Counted from the stretch's first letter, positions 1 through 12,150 are shown. The stretch: 64,000 bases of DNA from Ahaetulla prasina (GCF_028640845.1 NC_080546.1:36215520-36279519), one strand, 5' to 3'. Numbers and translations: made by a program. Notes: generated by a model not told the origin, from the letters alone.

Positions 1-596
1 CTGGTTTTAATTACACCAATAAACATACAATTATAGCATATTTTGCTCCTGGGCAGTTAGAAGGAAATAAAATTGCAAATGAGTTTCCTGACAAATTTTC
101 GATGATGTATTTCATCCAGAAACAAAGTGGCAAATAAACAAATAACTTTATTTATAAAAGGAGAAAAGCATACCATACATAGTATTTATAACAAAACTAA
201 TGGCTTGGAACACTAAAAACTGAAGTCAATAATATACCCCCTGAAAATCCCTAATTTACTTTTTAGAGAAAATAAAGAGGTACTAAAATTAGATTATTTC
301 CAGATAAGACTTATTACGAAAAGATGTATTAAGAAATGTATGTAATTATACTTAGGGATACAACAGGCAAGTATTCTAGGTAAGTTCATGGTTTCACACT
401 GTTTTCTTTGTTAATAACTTAAACATTTGAGGGACAGAATAACTGAATATGAAACTATTTAGTAAAAATTATTTTTATAGAAATTTGCTAGAATAAATCT
501 GTGCCAGTCATTTTGAAAGCATTCAAGGAAGACCCTAAGTGAATACCCTATGACTATCATTGTACCCTATGACTATCATTAAGTTTTGGATCTTAT

Positions 597-693
597 GATT
601 CTTGATGAAGGTATCTTTTCTTTTATGTACACTGAGAGCATATGCACCAAGACAAATTCCTTGTGTGTCCAATTACACTTGGCCAACAAAAAA
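597..693 (+). mobile_element. 3' end of a CR1/L3-type snake LINE
   Basis: The block beginning near GATGAAGGTATC and ending with GGCCAAC before the pentamer array also occurs at 14696-14814, at 55150-55258, and inverted at 16066 and 53942. In the longer copies it follows a Rex1/L3-like reverse transcriptase, so it is the LINE 3' untranslated end. It is 5'-truncated to about 100 bases here. Confidence 0.85.
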
Positions 694-808
694 TTCTATT
701 CTATTCTATTCTATTCTATTCTATTCTATTCTAGTCTAGTCTAGTCTAGTCTAGTCTAGTCTAGTCTAGTCTAGTCTAGTCTAGTCTAGTCTAGTCTAGT
801 CTAGTCTA
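694..808 (+). repeat. two-phase pentamer microsatellite (TTCTA)8 then (GTCTA)15
   Basis: The array begins directly at the LINE 3' end, so it was seeded by the LINE tail. About eight TTCTA units are followed by about fifteen GTCTA units in the same phase, differing by one base. It ends abruptly at TATATG. Confidence 0.95.
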
Positions 809-2068
809 TATGATGTCTGGGTAAGACATAGTAGTACTTATAGAAACCCTGTGAATTTAAGATCTCAGGCTTCCTAAGGTTTCCAACATCATGACTTCTA
901 AAAGTAGAAAATGTTCTCTGCTGCATAAAACCATTCTCTAATAATGGAACTTATTCAACTACAAGTCACTTTTACATTGACCTTGAAGACTCCGGTGGCC
1001 AATAATTCCTGCTGAATGTTAATATTAATTAATCAATAGCAGTTGGATAAACTAGTTTTACTGCATCATATGAAGGTGTAAGGTGGCCACATCCTTTTTT
1101 GGGGGGGAGGGGACTAGATTTTATGATTTTAGTTATTATCTTACTTTTGTAAGAGGATCTTGTGACAAATCATATAAAGAGCCGCTTGTATTATCTGCTT
1201 TAGGAAAATGTTATTAAAGTCAAACAACAATTATCTTTAAAAGATACATGGGAAATATCTTATTTACAATTACAAAGAAAAGAACAAATCTTATTATAGT
1301 ATATCAGGATACCAGGAAGGTTATAATGATTATCACATGATTGTGTTTTTGAGGAAGTACTTAGAAGGTGTGTTTATATTTCAATTCTATTAAGAAATAA
1401 ATTTATTCTCAAGATAAACACATATTATTTAGACCACCAGTTCTTATTAAAATCTTAGATGATAAACAAGTGACCATTGTTCACTAAATTTTCCAAAGCT
1501 TATATTGATAAAACAGCCAACTAAAATAAAGTTGAAAAAAATAACTGCCTACAGTCTAACTTCTGACATTCCAACCAGTAGTGACGTGGGATTAACACCC
1601 AATCTTACTAGATTTGGCAATTTTCTAGGAATTGGGTTATTTTAAAAAATTACATGTATCATGGACTATCAATAGTGCCTTTAGAGAAGACTTTACAGCC
1701 CTCCCCCCCCCCCGCCCGTAGCTTAAAGAGAAAATAGGGGAGGAGTATGGAAACAAGATCTATGCCAATAACTCCTTTTGCGTTTTTTGAAAATTATGGC
1801 ACTGGGGCATAAGAGAAGAAAAAATAAGCCCTTAGAGAGAAAACATTATTACTTCTGAAAAGACATCCATTTATATTCAAGCTATAAAACCTCTCTCTCA
1901 TATTTCAGTGGTAAGAATATTATAGGTTTGTTTAGTCTACTTTGCTTTTAGCCATAATTTTTAGATGAACTGAAATAATCATGAGTCCAGAAATTTATTC
2001 TGAGAACTAAAATGAACTAAATTCAAATCATATCAGATAAAAACCATTCTGTCTGGTTACCACAAACT
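809..2068. other. intronic sequence, nothing recognised
   Basis: AT-rich, apparently single-copy GAB1 intron sequence. The only low-complexity feature is a poly-C run near 1701-1713. I see no exon, RNA gene or repeat. Confidence 0.6.
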
Positions 2069-2519
2069 TTTATCATTTCAGAAAAATAATCTGAGTGAAA
2101 TGAGATTTTTTTCCCTTTTATGTTACCTGCCTAACTATACAGATAGAATTACAATATATCAAATATATAAGTTGCAGTACCTGTTCAAATAATGATTTAA
2201 ATTTTATTTTATAAGAAAGTTTTTGAAAGAAACTGACTCTTTTGTACAATATCAATCTAATCTGCTCGTCTGAAACATCAAAAAAGTTACAGTATAGTTT
2301 TTCACAAATTTTGAAAGAGCTAATGAAAGTTGGAATTACTTCTCCTCTGGGAGAATATTCGAAAGAGTATAGAAAGTCCAAGAAACTAGAAAGCATAAGA
2401 GGACCAATTTCAAAAAAGAAAAAAGGATCTAGAAAGGATAAGTGAAGAAACAAAATCCATGAATATATGATATAAATTTATAGCAAACAACAAACAAATA
2501 GTATTGTAATATGATTGGG

Positions 2520-2912
2520 GTAGTCTTTGACTTCAATTTGTGCTCAAAATTTCTGTTGTTATGCAAAGCAGTTGTTAGTGAATTTTCCCATATTTTATGA
2601 CCTTTTTCGTCATAGATGTTAAGTGAAGCACTGCAACTATTAAGAAAATCATGTGGTCATTAAACAAATTTGGCTTTCCCCACTGGCTTTGCTTATTGGA
2701 AGCCATCTTGGAAGATTACAAATGGTGATCACATGACCCTGGGACAGTGCAACTGTAATAAATAAATAAATGCCACTTGCCAAGCACTCAAATTTTGATC
2801 AAGGGACCATAGGATGATCCAATGGTTGCAGCAAGTGTGAAAAATTGTAATAAATTACTTTTTTCAATGCCACTGTAACTTTGAACAGTCATTACATGAA
2901 TGATTGCAACTT
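2520..2912 (+). mobile_element. decayed inverted-repeat DNA transposon
   Basis: It aligns by eye with the better-preserved element at 14245-14637, sharing TTTCTGTTGTTA, GATCACATGACC and the TTTTGATCA blocks in order. The terminal repeats have eroded. The same fragment lies in the right direct repeat at 7731-8120. Confidence 0.65.
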
Positions 2913-3094
2913 TCTAACTTGATTGTAAAGATTGTAACTTTCTAACCTGAAACAAGAATTAAATATGGAAAAAACTAAGAGCAGTTAAAAGAAGGAACTG
3001 CTTTAATAATGGATGGATGCAGGACAGCTTATTGGATGCTGCCTTTCTATATGGAGCAATTAACAATGTACCTCACTAGATATATATTTCTTTT

Positions 3095-3303
3095 TATGAC
3101 CCTTTAATTCCTTTATTTAGTATGTCATCAGAGCGACTGAATGGAGCTGAACATTTACTGTCCGAATGCCCCTCCTGACACCTATGCAGAGTTTGCAGCA
3201 GATATTTTCTCTTTGCGCCCTGACAGAGAAACATCTGCAGCTGCCTAGGATTGAACTCTCACCCTCACTGAATGGTGAGTGTCTTTATCACTAGGCCACC
3301 GCT
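3095..3303 (-). mobile_element. tRNA-derived squamate SINE
   Basis: Read on the minus strand it starts with a tRNA-like head (GGTGGCCTAGTGATAAAGAC, then box B GAGTTCAATCC near 3255). A body with GGTGTCAGGAGGGGCATTCG follows. The head is degenerate and fused to SINE body sequence, so it is not a tRNA gene. The duplicate is at 8302-8510. Confidence 0.75.
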
Positions 3304-3354
3304 CTGTGTACCTCACTATATAATAGTAAAAAAATACTTTAAATATCGATTGGA

Positions 3355-3900
3355 CGAAGAGCTGCTGGAACAACTTATACGGGGGGTCAGAGACATCCGT
3401 TTGAGGAGACGGTTGCTAGCCAAGAGCAACCTGACATTGGCAAACGCTCTGGACGAAGCCAGAGCCCATGAGATGTCCAACCATGCAGCAGACACCTTAC
3501 AAAAGCGACTCACGCCGATGGCGGGCGCAAAGCCGAGCACAGTCCACCACGAAGAAACCTATCGTGAGTCAACCAGCGAAGAGGAGGAAGAAGTCCACTA
3601 CACCGGAAAATCGACAAGGGAAGACCCGGAGGAATGCGGAAGTTGCAGGGCGACATCAGCGCCAAAGATGTAAGTTCAGGGCGCCATTTGCGGCGGTGTG
3701 AAAGGAAGGGGCACCTGGCTCAAGTCTGCCGAGCACCCCAACCTTCCCGCCGAAAATTCAAATCGGCCAATCAGAGCGGCTCTGAGTCAGAGATGCAAAC
3801 CCCACATTCCCACCGAAATTTCAAACCAGCAAATCAGAGCGAGATCGGCGAGGCGACCAGCGATTGGCCAGGAAAGAAAGAGCGAAGTCAAACCGAATGA
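3355..3900 (+). pseudogene. gypsy gag remnant
   Basis: The frame opens with LDEELLEQLIRGVRD, a gypsy gag capsid-type segment, and continues to about 3670. A shifted frame then carries CERKGHLAQVC, the second half of a CCHC zinc knuckle whose first cysteine lies across a frameshift. The N-terminal part is absent. Gag would package element RNA in the cytoplasm; this copy cannot. Confidence 0.8.
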
Positions 3901-4250
3901 CTGTTACCATAGACCACGCAGCTACCCGCATCGAAGAAAAGATCTTCACAAACCCGACAATTGAAGGCGTACCGTGCCGACTGGAAGTAGACACAGGATC
4001 AGCTATCACAATCATGTCCTGGGACACTTTTGTGAAAGCCTTGCCGACATCGCAAAGCGCAAGCTACAGAAACAACGGCTCCGGGTGCAGGATTACCAGG
4101 GCAACCGCATCCCTGTTCGAGGACAACGACCGTCGAGGTCAAGTACGGGACATACGAAAAGACCCTGCCCATCACGTTAGTCGAGGGAACCTTGCCAAGC
4201 TTGCTGGGGCTAGACTGGTTCAGGCGTTGGGAATGGGGTGACTGGCGTCC
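3864..4250 (+). pseudogene. gypsy aspartic protease remnant
   Basis: The segment ending LEVDTGSAITIMSW contains the DTGS active-site motif of retroviral-type aspartic proteases, near 3989. The frame is lost soon after about 4090, where the downstream peptide continues in other frames. It lies between gag and RT as in other gypsy elements. Confidence 0.8.
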
Positions 4251-4474
4251 ACCGGAGCGGATGCAACCTGCAAAACGCCCTAATGGAGGAATTCGCAGAC
4301 GATTCGAGGACCGTTTAGGCAAGTACAAGGGACCCCTATCTCCTTCAATTTAGACCCCAAATAGCTCCCATTAGGTTAAAGGCAAGGAGGGTTCCTTTGC
4401 ACTCAAACCTAAAATCGACAAAGAGTTAGATAAATTAGTCAGCCAGGGATACTAGTGCCAGTTGACCATGCCAA

Positions 4475-5600
4475 ATGGGAGACGCCAATCGTCACCCTAT
4501 AAAACCAGACGGGTCCATAAGAATTTGCGCTGATTACAAGGCTACCTTGAACAAAGCATTGCAAAAGAGCGCCTACCCAGTTCCAGTAGTGCAACACTTA
4601 TTGCACTCACTAGGGCACGGACAAGTTTTCGCCAAATTAGACTTGGCACAAGCGTACCAACAGCTACCCGTAGATGCTAGCACAGCTGAGGCCCAGACCA
4701 TTGTAACGCACCGGGGTGCCTTTAAGTGCACCCGGTTACAGTTCGGGTGAGCGTGGCCTGGGCTATTCCAAAATTTGATGGAGCGGCTCCTACAAGGGTT
4801 ACCGGGAGTCGTACCCTATTTCGATGATGTGTTGGTATCAGGGGAAGATTTAAGAGAACTGGGGAAGCGATTAAGGAAAGTTTTGGCCATTTTTAGGTCG
4901 GCAGGATTAAAAGTCAAAGCAAGCAAGTGTCAGATAGGGGTCGAATCTGTTGAAGATTTGGGCTATAGAATAGACAAAAAGGATTCACCCACTGAGAGCA
5001 AAGTCAAGGCGATAAAGAGAGCCCCAGCACCCAAAAACAAGACAGAACTCCAGGCTTTCCTGGGTCTGGTAAACTTTTACGCCGTGTTTTTAAAAGACAA
5101 GGCAACCGTTGCTGAACCGCTGCATAAATTGCTTGGAAAAAACACTGCTTGGTCGTGGGGGAAGTCAGAGAATAGGGCATTTGAGGCAGTAAAAAGTTTG
5201 CTATCAAGCGATAGCCTGTTAATACAATACAACAACAGACTGCCGTTAGTATTGGTTTGTGATCGTCCCCTATGGAGTAGGAGCGTACTTAGCCACAGAC
5301 TCCCAAACGGCACTGAAGCCCCTATAGCGTTCTATTCACGAACGATGTCCCGGCTGAGAGGAATTACAGCCAGCTAGATAGGGAGGCTCTCGCAATAGTG
5401 TCAGGGTGAAAAATTTCACGAATACGTTTTGGGAGAGATTTGAAATTGTCACTGATCACAGACCGCTATTGGGGTTACTGGCTGGCGACCGCCCAACGCC
5501 AGTAGCACTCTCACCTAGACTGACCAGATGGACTATTTTTTGACCGCATACTCCTACAAACTGCAGCATCGGCCTGGAAAGGAGCTGGGGCATGCGGACG
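4475..5600 (+). pseudogene. gypsy reverse transcriptase and RNase H remnant
   Basis: RT is in two frames. The first (4475-4750) has the SIRICADYK and AKLDLAQAYQQL blocks and ends at a TGA. The second (4775-5377) has the catalytic YFDDVLVSG box near 4815-4840 and a connection domain. An RNase H start (LVLVCD, then APIAFYSRTMS) follows, with deleted or shifted residues between. RNase H continues in broken frames to about 5600. Confidence 0.9.
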
Positions 5601-5879
5601 ATTGAGCAGATGCCCATTGCCAGGGAAATCGAGGACCCCACCCGGGCACACCGTTCTACTAATTGACTCTTTGGACTCGGGGCCAGTCACATCGCAGGAA
5701 GTGGCTCGGCCTCCTACCGACGTTGTTTTAAGAACTGTAATCAGTTGGGTTCAAGGGATGGCCAGCTACCGGGCGAACGTTTCAAGGAATTTGTAAAGAA
5801 AAAGGGAATTGTCTGTGCAAGGGGTGCCTGCTCTGGGGGATAGGGTGGTAGTTCCAGAGAAGCTGAGAAAAAGTCCTGG

Positions 5880-6720
5880 AACTCCTGCATGAGGGTCACC
5901 CAGGAATTGTGAGGATGAAGGGTTTGGCTAGGAGCTATGTCTGGTGGCCCCTAATGGACAGGGAAATCAGTGACAGGGTTGGCCGATGCCAAGTATGTCA
6001 GGAATCCAGACCACTACCACCCACGGCCCCAGTTTTGGAGTGGGAGAAACCCCAAGGCCCTTGGTCCCGCATACACATTGATTTTGCCGCCCTTCCACGG
6101 CCAAACATTTCTAATTGTGGTGGATGCATTCTCCAAATGGCTGGAGATCATCTAATGAAATCCACAACCGCTGGAGCTGTCATCTCAGCACTAAAACACC
6201 TTTTCGCCACGCACGGGCTACCGGACACCCTCGTGTCCGATAACGCCCACAGTTCACCGCAGCATTATTTGAAGGGTACCTGGCTGAAGAGGGCATCCGA
6301 CATGCCCTCTCAGCGCCCGTTCCACCCTGCGTCGAGCGGCCTTGCTGAACGCTTTGTTCGGAGTGCGAAGAAGCGCTATCACGAAGCGGCCCGGCGATTG
6401 GCAGGCACAAATCGACGCATTCCTAACCGTCAACACAGGACCCCTGTGTGGCCACCGCCGCAGCCCAGCCGAGCTATTAATGGGCGGAAGCTACGGTGCC
6501 CGCTAGACCGGCTACACCGAACTACGTGCAGGACGGGTTCAAAACAAAACCAGATAGAATCCGAGAGTTAAACATAGGAGACTCAGTGTGGGCACATAAT
6601 TACAGCGACGGCCCTAACTGGAAGAGGGGATAGTCATAGACAAACGGGCCCCAAATCTTATCTAGTGGAACTAGACGATGGCAGAATCTGAGGCGCCACA
6701 TAGATCAATTAAGAAACAGA
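5880..6720 (+). pseudogene. gypsy integrase remnant
   Basis: An HHCC-type zinc-binding region (HEGHPG across a frame change, then CQVCQ near 5990) is followed by the catalytic core. All three acidic positions can be seen, in IHIDF, LVSDN and SGLAERF. Frame changes near 6100 and between 6280 and 6330 break it. The C-terminal tail continues in fragments past 6700 towards the LTR. Confidence 0.85.
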
Positions 6721-7091
6721 TTGAGCGATAAGGCAGAATTAGGCGAGAACAGCCCTGACTATGATTTAATTAACCCCACAGCTGACTGGAGCCGAGAACA
6801 AACAGAAAGCGTAAGCAAAGAACCAAACAGAGACTTATCTGAGTCAGGCGAGGTCCAGCGACACCCTCCGGTCCCTCTAGAGGACAGCAGGTCCGAGCCG
6901 GCGAATAATCCAGGGCGGATGGCGGGAGGAGGAGCTCAGAGGAACGAAAAGTCCCTCCGGCAAGCTCGACTCAACTCCAGAAAGTGAACTGCGCAGGTCC
7001 GGGAGAGTCAGGAGACGCCCCACGTACCTGCAGGACTACGTAGAGAAGTAATATGCAAATATTGGCAAAGTGCCTTCTGGGAGGGAAGGAG

Positions 7092-7279
7092 TGTAATGTA
7101 TTACTGTAAGTTTTGGCGGGAGTTTTAGGCGGGAAATATCTCGTTTCTGATTGGATGCAGCCTCAGGCTGAAGTGTATATAAGGAAAGGTTTTTCTCCAG
7201 AGTTTCGCTGGGTCACACTATATTAAAGAGCTGTTGTCACTAACCTGGTCTCCTGCCTCGTCAATACCCAAACTTAACA
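7092..7279 (+). repeat. gypsy 3' LTR (188 bp)
   Basis: It starts TGTAATG directly after a purine tract (GAGGGAAGGAG, the plus-strand primer) and ends TTAACA. It contains a TATA-like TATATAAGG near 7177 and ATTAAAG as a likely poly-A signal. It is short and unrelated to the three longer solo LTRs elsewhere in the window. Confidence 0.85.
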
Positions 7280-7730
7280 TTTATCATTTCAGAAAAATAA
7301 TCTGAGTGAAATGAGATTTTTTTTTCTTTTATGTTACCTGCCTAACTATACAGATAGAATTACAATATATCAAATATATAAGTTGCAGTACCTGTTCAAA
7401 TAATGATTTAAATTTTATTTTATAAGAAAGTTTTTGAAAGAAACTGACTCTTTTGTACAATATCAATCTAATCTGCTCGTCTGAAACATCAAAAAAGTTA
7501 CAGTATAGTTTTTCACAAATTTTGAAAGAGCTAATGAAAGTTGGAATTACTTCTCCTCTGGGAGAATATTCGAAAGAGTATAGAAAGTCCAAGAAACTAG
7601 AAAGCATAAGAGGACCAATTTCAAAAAAGAAAAAAGGATCTAGAAAGGATAAGTGAAGAAACAAAATCCATGAATATATGATATAAATTTATAGCAAACA
7701 ACAAACAAATAGTATTGTAATATGATTGGG

Positions 7731-8120
7731 GTAGTCTTTGACTTCAATATTGTGCTCAAAATTTCTGTTGTTATGCAAAGCAGTTGTTAGTGAATTTTCC
7801 CATATTTTATGACCTTTTTCGTCATAGATGTTAAGTGAGGCACTGCAACTATTAAGAAAATCATGTGGTCATTAAACAAATCTGGCTTCCCCCACTGATT
7901 TTGCTTATTGGAAGCCATCTTGGAAGATTACAAATGGTGATCACATGACCCTGGGACAGTGCAACTGTAATAAATAAATGCCACTTGCCAAGCACTCAAA
8001 TTTTGATCAAGGGACCATAGGATGATCCAATGGTTGCAGCAAGTGTGAAAAATTGTAATAAATTACTTTTTTCAATGCCACTGTAACTTTGAACAGTCAT
8101 TACATGAATGATTGCAACTT
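7731..8120 (+). mobile_element. decayed inverted-repeat DNA transposon (duplicate)
   Basis: This is the same fragment as 2520-2912, carried in the right direct repeat. It lacks one AATA repeat unit present in the left copy. Confidence 0.65.
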
Positions 8121-8301
8121 TCTAACTTGATTGTAAAGATTGTAACTTTCTAACCTGAAACAAGAATTAAATATGGAAAAAACTAAGAGCAGTTAAAAGA
8201 AGGAACTGCTTTAATAATGGATGGAGGCAGGACAGCTTATTGGATGCTGCCTTCTATATGGAGCAATTAACAATGTACCTCACTAGATATATATTTCTTT
8301 T

Positions 8302-8510
8302 TATGACCCTTTAATTCCTTTATTTAGTATGTCATCAGAGCGACTGAATGGAGCTGAACATTTACTGTCCGAATGCCCCTCCTGACACCTATGCAGAGTT
8401 TGCAGCAGATATTTTCTCTTTGCGCCCTGACAGAGAAACATCTGCAGCTGCCTAGGATTGAACTCTCACCCTCACTGAATGGTGAGTGTCTTTATCACTA
8501 GGCCACCGCT
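8302..8510 (-). mobile_element. tRNA-derived squamate SINE (duplicate)
   Basis: Second copy of the 3095-3303 SINE, within the right direct repeat. Confidence 0.75.
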
Positions 8511-8561
8511 CTGTGTACCTCACTATATAATAGTAAAAAAATACTTTAAATATCGATTGGA

Positions 8562-11239
8562 TGTAGAGCATGATATGAGCAGTTGGGACTAGTGACCACA
8601 ATGCTCCCAAGTTTAATATATACGTCAATGGAACATTGAACAATGAAAATAATTCATTTAAATGGTATTTGATTTCAAAAGAGAAAACTTACAAAAACCA
8701 AATGAGTATGAAATTGAAACTAAATATGCACCAAGAGTTTACTTCATTCAGTTTACTTTAGAATGTATTGTGTATAATTGATAAAAGTATAAATGGATAC
8801 ATGTGAAGAAGGAAAGCATAAAAAGGAAAAGTGAAGTCCAAGTGAGGAAATTTTTAAAAAGCATTCATTCTAAGAAAACAAATGCATATTGACAATAAGC
8901 ATATTGAATATTGCAACAAATGCATATTGACAGCAAGCCAAGCAAAAACACAACAAACTGAGTTCAAAATTGCACTCCTATAAATGTTACAATGAACAAT
9001 TCTGCTTCACTATAGTTAAAGCAGGAAATCAGCTAAGGATGCAGTATCTGTGAACTGGAATCCAGTTTAGGATATCCAAGTACTAGCAATAATCAGAGGA
9101 CTGGGAAAGAAAATGAATGGAGAAGAAAAATTCTTTAAAACATTTAGTGGACAAATACTTGCCTGAACTGCTTCCCAGAAAGAAACTAAAACAGGAAGTT
9201 ACATTACAAGTGACACAAGAATTTGGTAGACATATCTTTAGGATCATAATCCTTTATCTATTTTTCTACCAGCAGGGACTGCATGTATAAGATTCTGTAT
9301 GTCAAGACTCAGGATCTTCCTACAAAGCTATGTAAGGCAGTTCTCTGCCCCAGAGGCTTATACCATGGTAGCAACAAGACAAAATAGGGGAAAAGAGAAC
9401 TAAAAAGCTACTGGCATATTAGCCCAACTTTTCTTATTGTAATTTATTAGCCATTATTAATATATCTACAGCTATTAATTTTATAAAACAATACTGAGAA
9501 TATCTTAAAGTGTAACTTTTGTCCATTAATTTCTTACATATTAATGAAAAGCTGAACTAGGGGTTACCTCCTGTATGTGTAATTCAGGCTTACTATTTTG
9601 CAAAACCTCCATTTATACACTATACCAGTTTCAGAAGGCTGACTGTGTTACTCTTAAAAGCAAAAATAGTTACACCTTAAACACTAGCATTGTCAGTTGT
9701 GCAACACAGTCTACATCAGATGTCATTTTTATAAAACACCAGTTATTTCTATTCCTTTTTGATATAAGAATGCAGAACTAATGGATAAGACCATTACTAA
9801 TCTTTAAATGCTAACTGGTGAAACTCAGTCTTTGAAAATTTTAGTGCATTATTTTCACACTGTAATATTATGTTCCATCTAATATTCAGCTTGGAGTGTC
9901 TTCATCTACTTGTCACTTCACTTTCTACATGATCCAATATAACTATGAACTTGTTTAAACTGCACCAGAATATGCAAACAGGATGGAACAGAAGTTGCCC
10001 AGTTCTAACCTAAGATCTAATAATTAAGCTATTTTATATATATTTCTACTGAATGCCATAATGAAGTAGAAAGGAAGAAATAGTCTGAATACTTAACACA
10101 TTTCAGCAGCAGATCTAAATCAATTTAACTGAAAGACTCCCTAACATGTAAGGCTTTTCCCTCTGTAAGTAAAGTCAATTTTCACTCCAAATACTCAACC
10201 AAATAAGTTAAGCAGTTGCAGCATTTCTCCTCTGTTCAGCCTGATTGGTGACTGCAATGAAAGCAATTCACCAGCCTTTTTTATCTTTTTCCCAACAATC
10301 TCACAACCTTGTCTATACATGTCAGTAACCCTACCGATGTTATTTCAAAATCACCATGAATATGTTTTTAGAACTGCTGGAGCCCAATTTCACTTCATTT
10401 GTGGAAAGCAAAATCTGAGAACTGTCTCTAATATGAATTAGCCTTGTTTCACTCTGTCTCATTATTTCAATCTAAAAAAATTTGAAGGTATTAAGCAGTA
10501 CTTAAGAATTGTTAGGTATTTCTTTCATTTATTTCTCAAAACAATTCAATAACTACATAATTACTATATTCTTGTATACTTTAAAATTGTCTATGCTACA
10601 TTAGTAAGAGTAGTACCATGCAGCCAGCAAAGCTGTGCAAGATAAACAATATTTTGTTTAACCAGAAACAGCAATTGGCAGGCAAGTACATTTATTAGTC
10701 CAGAAGTTTATACTGCTGGATTCTTTTAAAACCCAAGTACCTTCAAGAGCAAAACAACAGCCTATCTTTAAAATACACCTTTTCATATTGTTGTTTTCTT
10801 TGATGACATTATCTATTCTAGAAGTTTGGACTGTGGATGCAAATTTTAGATGTTGTAGATCAACATATGTGGAAGCCAGTGGATAAAAGCTATTCTATTT
10901 GAAGGTTCTGAATAATCATATAATTTCAATAAATTAGTTGATTTGCTGAGTTGAATGTATTCAGAGTCTTGAAGTAATTTATGTTCCCAATGTTAGGAGT
11001 ATCTACAGTATATTATGAAATGTTTTGCCTAATAGTCTGTGAAAAGATACAGAACAGGTCCCTATTTCTGGAATAAAAAATTATATTAAATGGAGAGCAC
11101 ACATTGTCTTTGTATAATAATCAAATGTCTCCAGAAATACTATTTTCATATCTGAATGACACTTAAGTAAGTGCAATGCAACAAATTGGTTAGAGGCCCT
11201 AATGCAAATTTCTGTGGAAATAGTATTACAGATAAAAGC
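8562..11239. other. intronic sequence, nothing recognised
   Basis: AT-rich GAB1 intron sequence without a coding pattern. The only local structure is a short tandem duplication near 8878-8940 (ACAAATGCATATTGACA occurs twice). No recognisable transposon. Confidence 0.6.
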
Positions 11240-11381
11240 AAAGTCAATGTAGAGATCTTTTTTAATTATTTTCTATTACTACATAGTTCAAAGATGTCAG
11301 TTTTGGTGAATTAGCCCATTGTAAACAGACATCGTAGGATTGTTTTAAAAGTCACACAAGACCCAAAGTATTTGTGTACAT
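11240..11381. repeat. diverged local duplication, distal copy
   Basis: Starts AAAGTCAATG and ends TTTGTGTACAT. Its blocks (GAATTAGCCCA, TGTAAACAGAC, AAAGTATTTGTGTA) recur in order with substitutions at 11989-12150, about 750 bases nearer exon 1. Confidence 0.8.
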
Positions 11382-11988
11382 GGATCTGTTTTCCAAAATA
11401 TCAATGCATTTCCCAAACATACTTCCAAAGTCTGCTAACCATTTCATTCAGAGAAAATAAAACATATCCATGTGTTACACTCAATGTCGAATACAGTGTA
11501 AACCGTAACTCCTTCAGGTAACACAATGAAACGACGTTATACATGCAGCTTCAACAAGCAAGTTCAGTCAATGCAATCAATACACACACAGATTGCCTTT
11601 CTCCTTTCCTGCATGTTTGTTTCTCATGGTAGAAGGCAGCTAAAATGCAAGTCTTCCAAAACCGAACAAAAACCGTATTAGACAGAGATATCACGGTCGG
11701 AATAACTTTTGAAAGTTCCAAGAGCAAAATATATTTGCAGATTTCCATAGGATCTTCCCCTCTTACACCCCTCCCTTTTTTTTTAAAGCGACCAAACAGC
11801 CGAGTTCCGTCTCGAGTCCTTCGGAGACTTTCCCCCACTTTTTAAGACATATGTGTTCCGAAAAACTTCGTCCGCTCTTCCTCAATCCTCCGTCGCAAAG
11901 GGCGATAAATCAGAAGAGAAAAGTTGGGTCCGTTCAGGGCCTTGCAAAAGCCCCAGTAGGAACACAACTGCGCACTTGGCAATTATGA

Positions 11989-12150
11989 AAAGTCAATGCA
12001 GAGGTCTTTTTTTAGCCCCCCACCCCAATATTTCTTTTTATTACTGCATAATTCAAAGCTGTCAGATTCGGGTGAATTAACCCACTGTAAACAGACGTGA
12101 TCAGATCGTTTGAAAAGTCACGCCAGAATCAAAGTATTCGTGTATACATA
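11989..12150. repeat. diverged local duplication, proximal copy
   Basis: Counterpart of 11240-11381, with GAATTAACCCA, TGTAAACAGAC and AAAGTATTCGTGTA in the same order and a roughly 17-base insertion. This copy is richer in CpG and lies about 210 bases from the GAB1 splice donor. Confidence 0.8.

Larger units (their letters stand above)
2069..3354. repeat. 1.28 kb direct repeat, left copy
   Basis: This block is nearly identical to 7280-8561, with roughly ten visible differences. It begins just after CACAAACTT and ends at ATCGATTGGA, exactly where truncated gypsy gag begins. It contains the same DNA-transposon fragment and SINE as the right copy. It is not an LTR: it has no TG/CA ends, and the real LTR is at 7092-7279. 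Confidence 0.95.
3355..7279 (+). mobile_element. 5'-truncated Ty3/gypsy retrotransposon
   Basis: The order gag, protease, reverse transcriptase/RNase H, integrase, polypurine tract, LTR identifies a Ty3/gypsy element. It has no 5' LTR, no primer-binding site and no gag N-terminus. The left end is an abrupt join inside gag and the right end is a complete LTR. Stops and frameshifts occur throughout, so it is inactive. It sits between two 1.28 kb copies of the same intronic sequence. Confidence 0.92.
7280..8561. repeat. 1.28 kb direct repeat, right copy
   Basis: It begins at TTATCATTTC immediately after the gypsy LTR end and runs without a break into unique intron sequence at 8562. It matches 2069-3354 at about 99 percent by eye. 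Confidence 0.95.

Noticed and set aside
694..808. Regular short direct repeats that could suggest a CRISPR-like array
   Set aside because: The unit is five bases with no spacers and follows a LINE tail in a vertebrate genome. It is a microsatellite.
2118..2453. 111-codon minus-strand frame repeated exactly at 7329-7664
   Set aside because: It is identical because the intronic block is duplicated. No family resemblance or splice context supports a gene.
2069..3354. The 1.28 kb direct repeats as LTRs of the gypsy element
   Set aside because: They lack TG/CA ends and contain a SINE and a DNA transposon. The genuine LTR, with polypurine tract and TATA box, is at 7092-7279.
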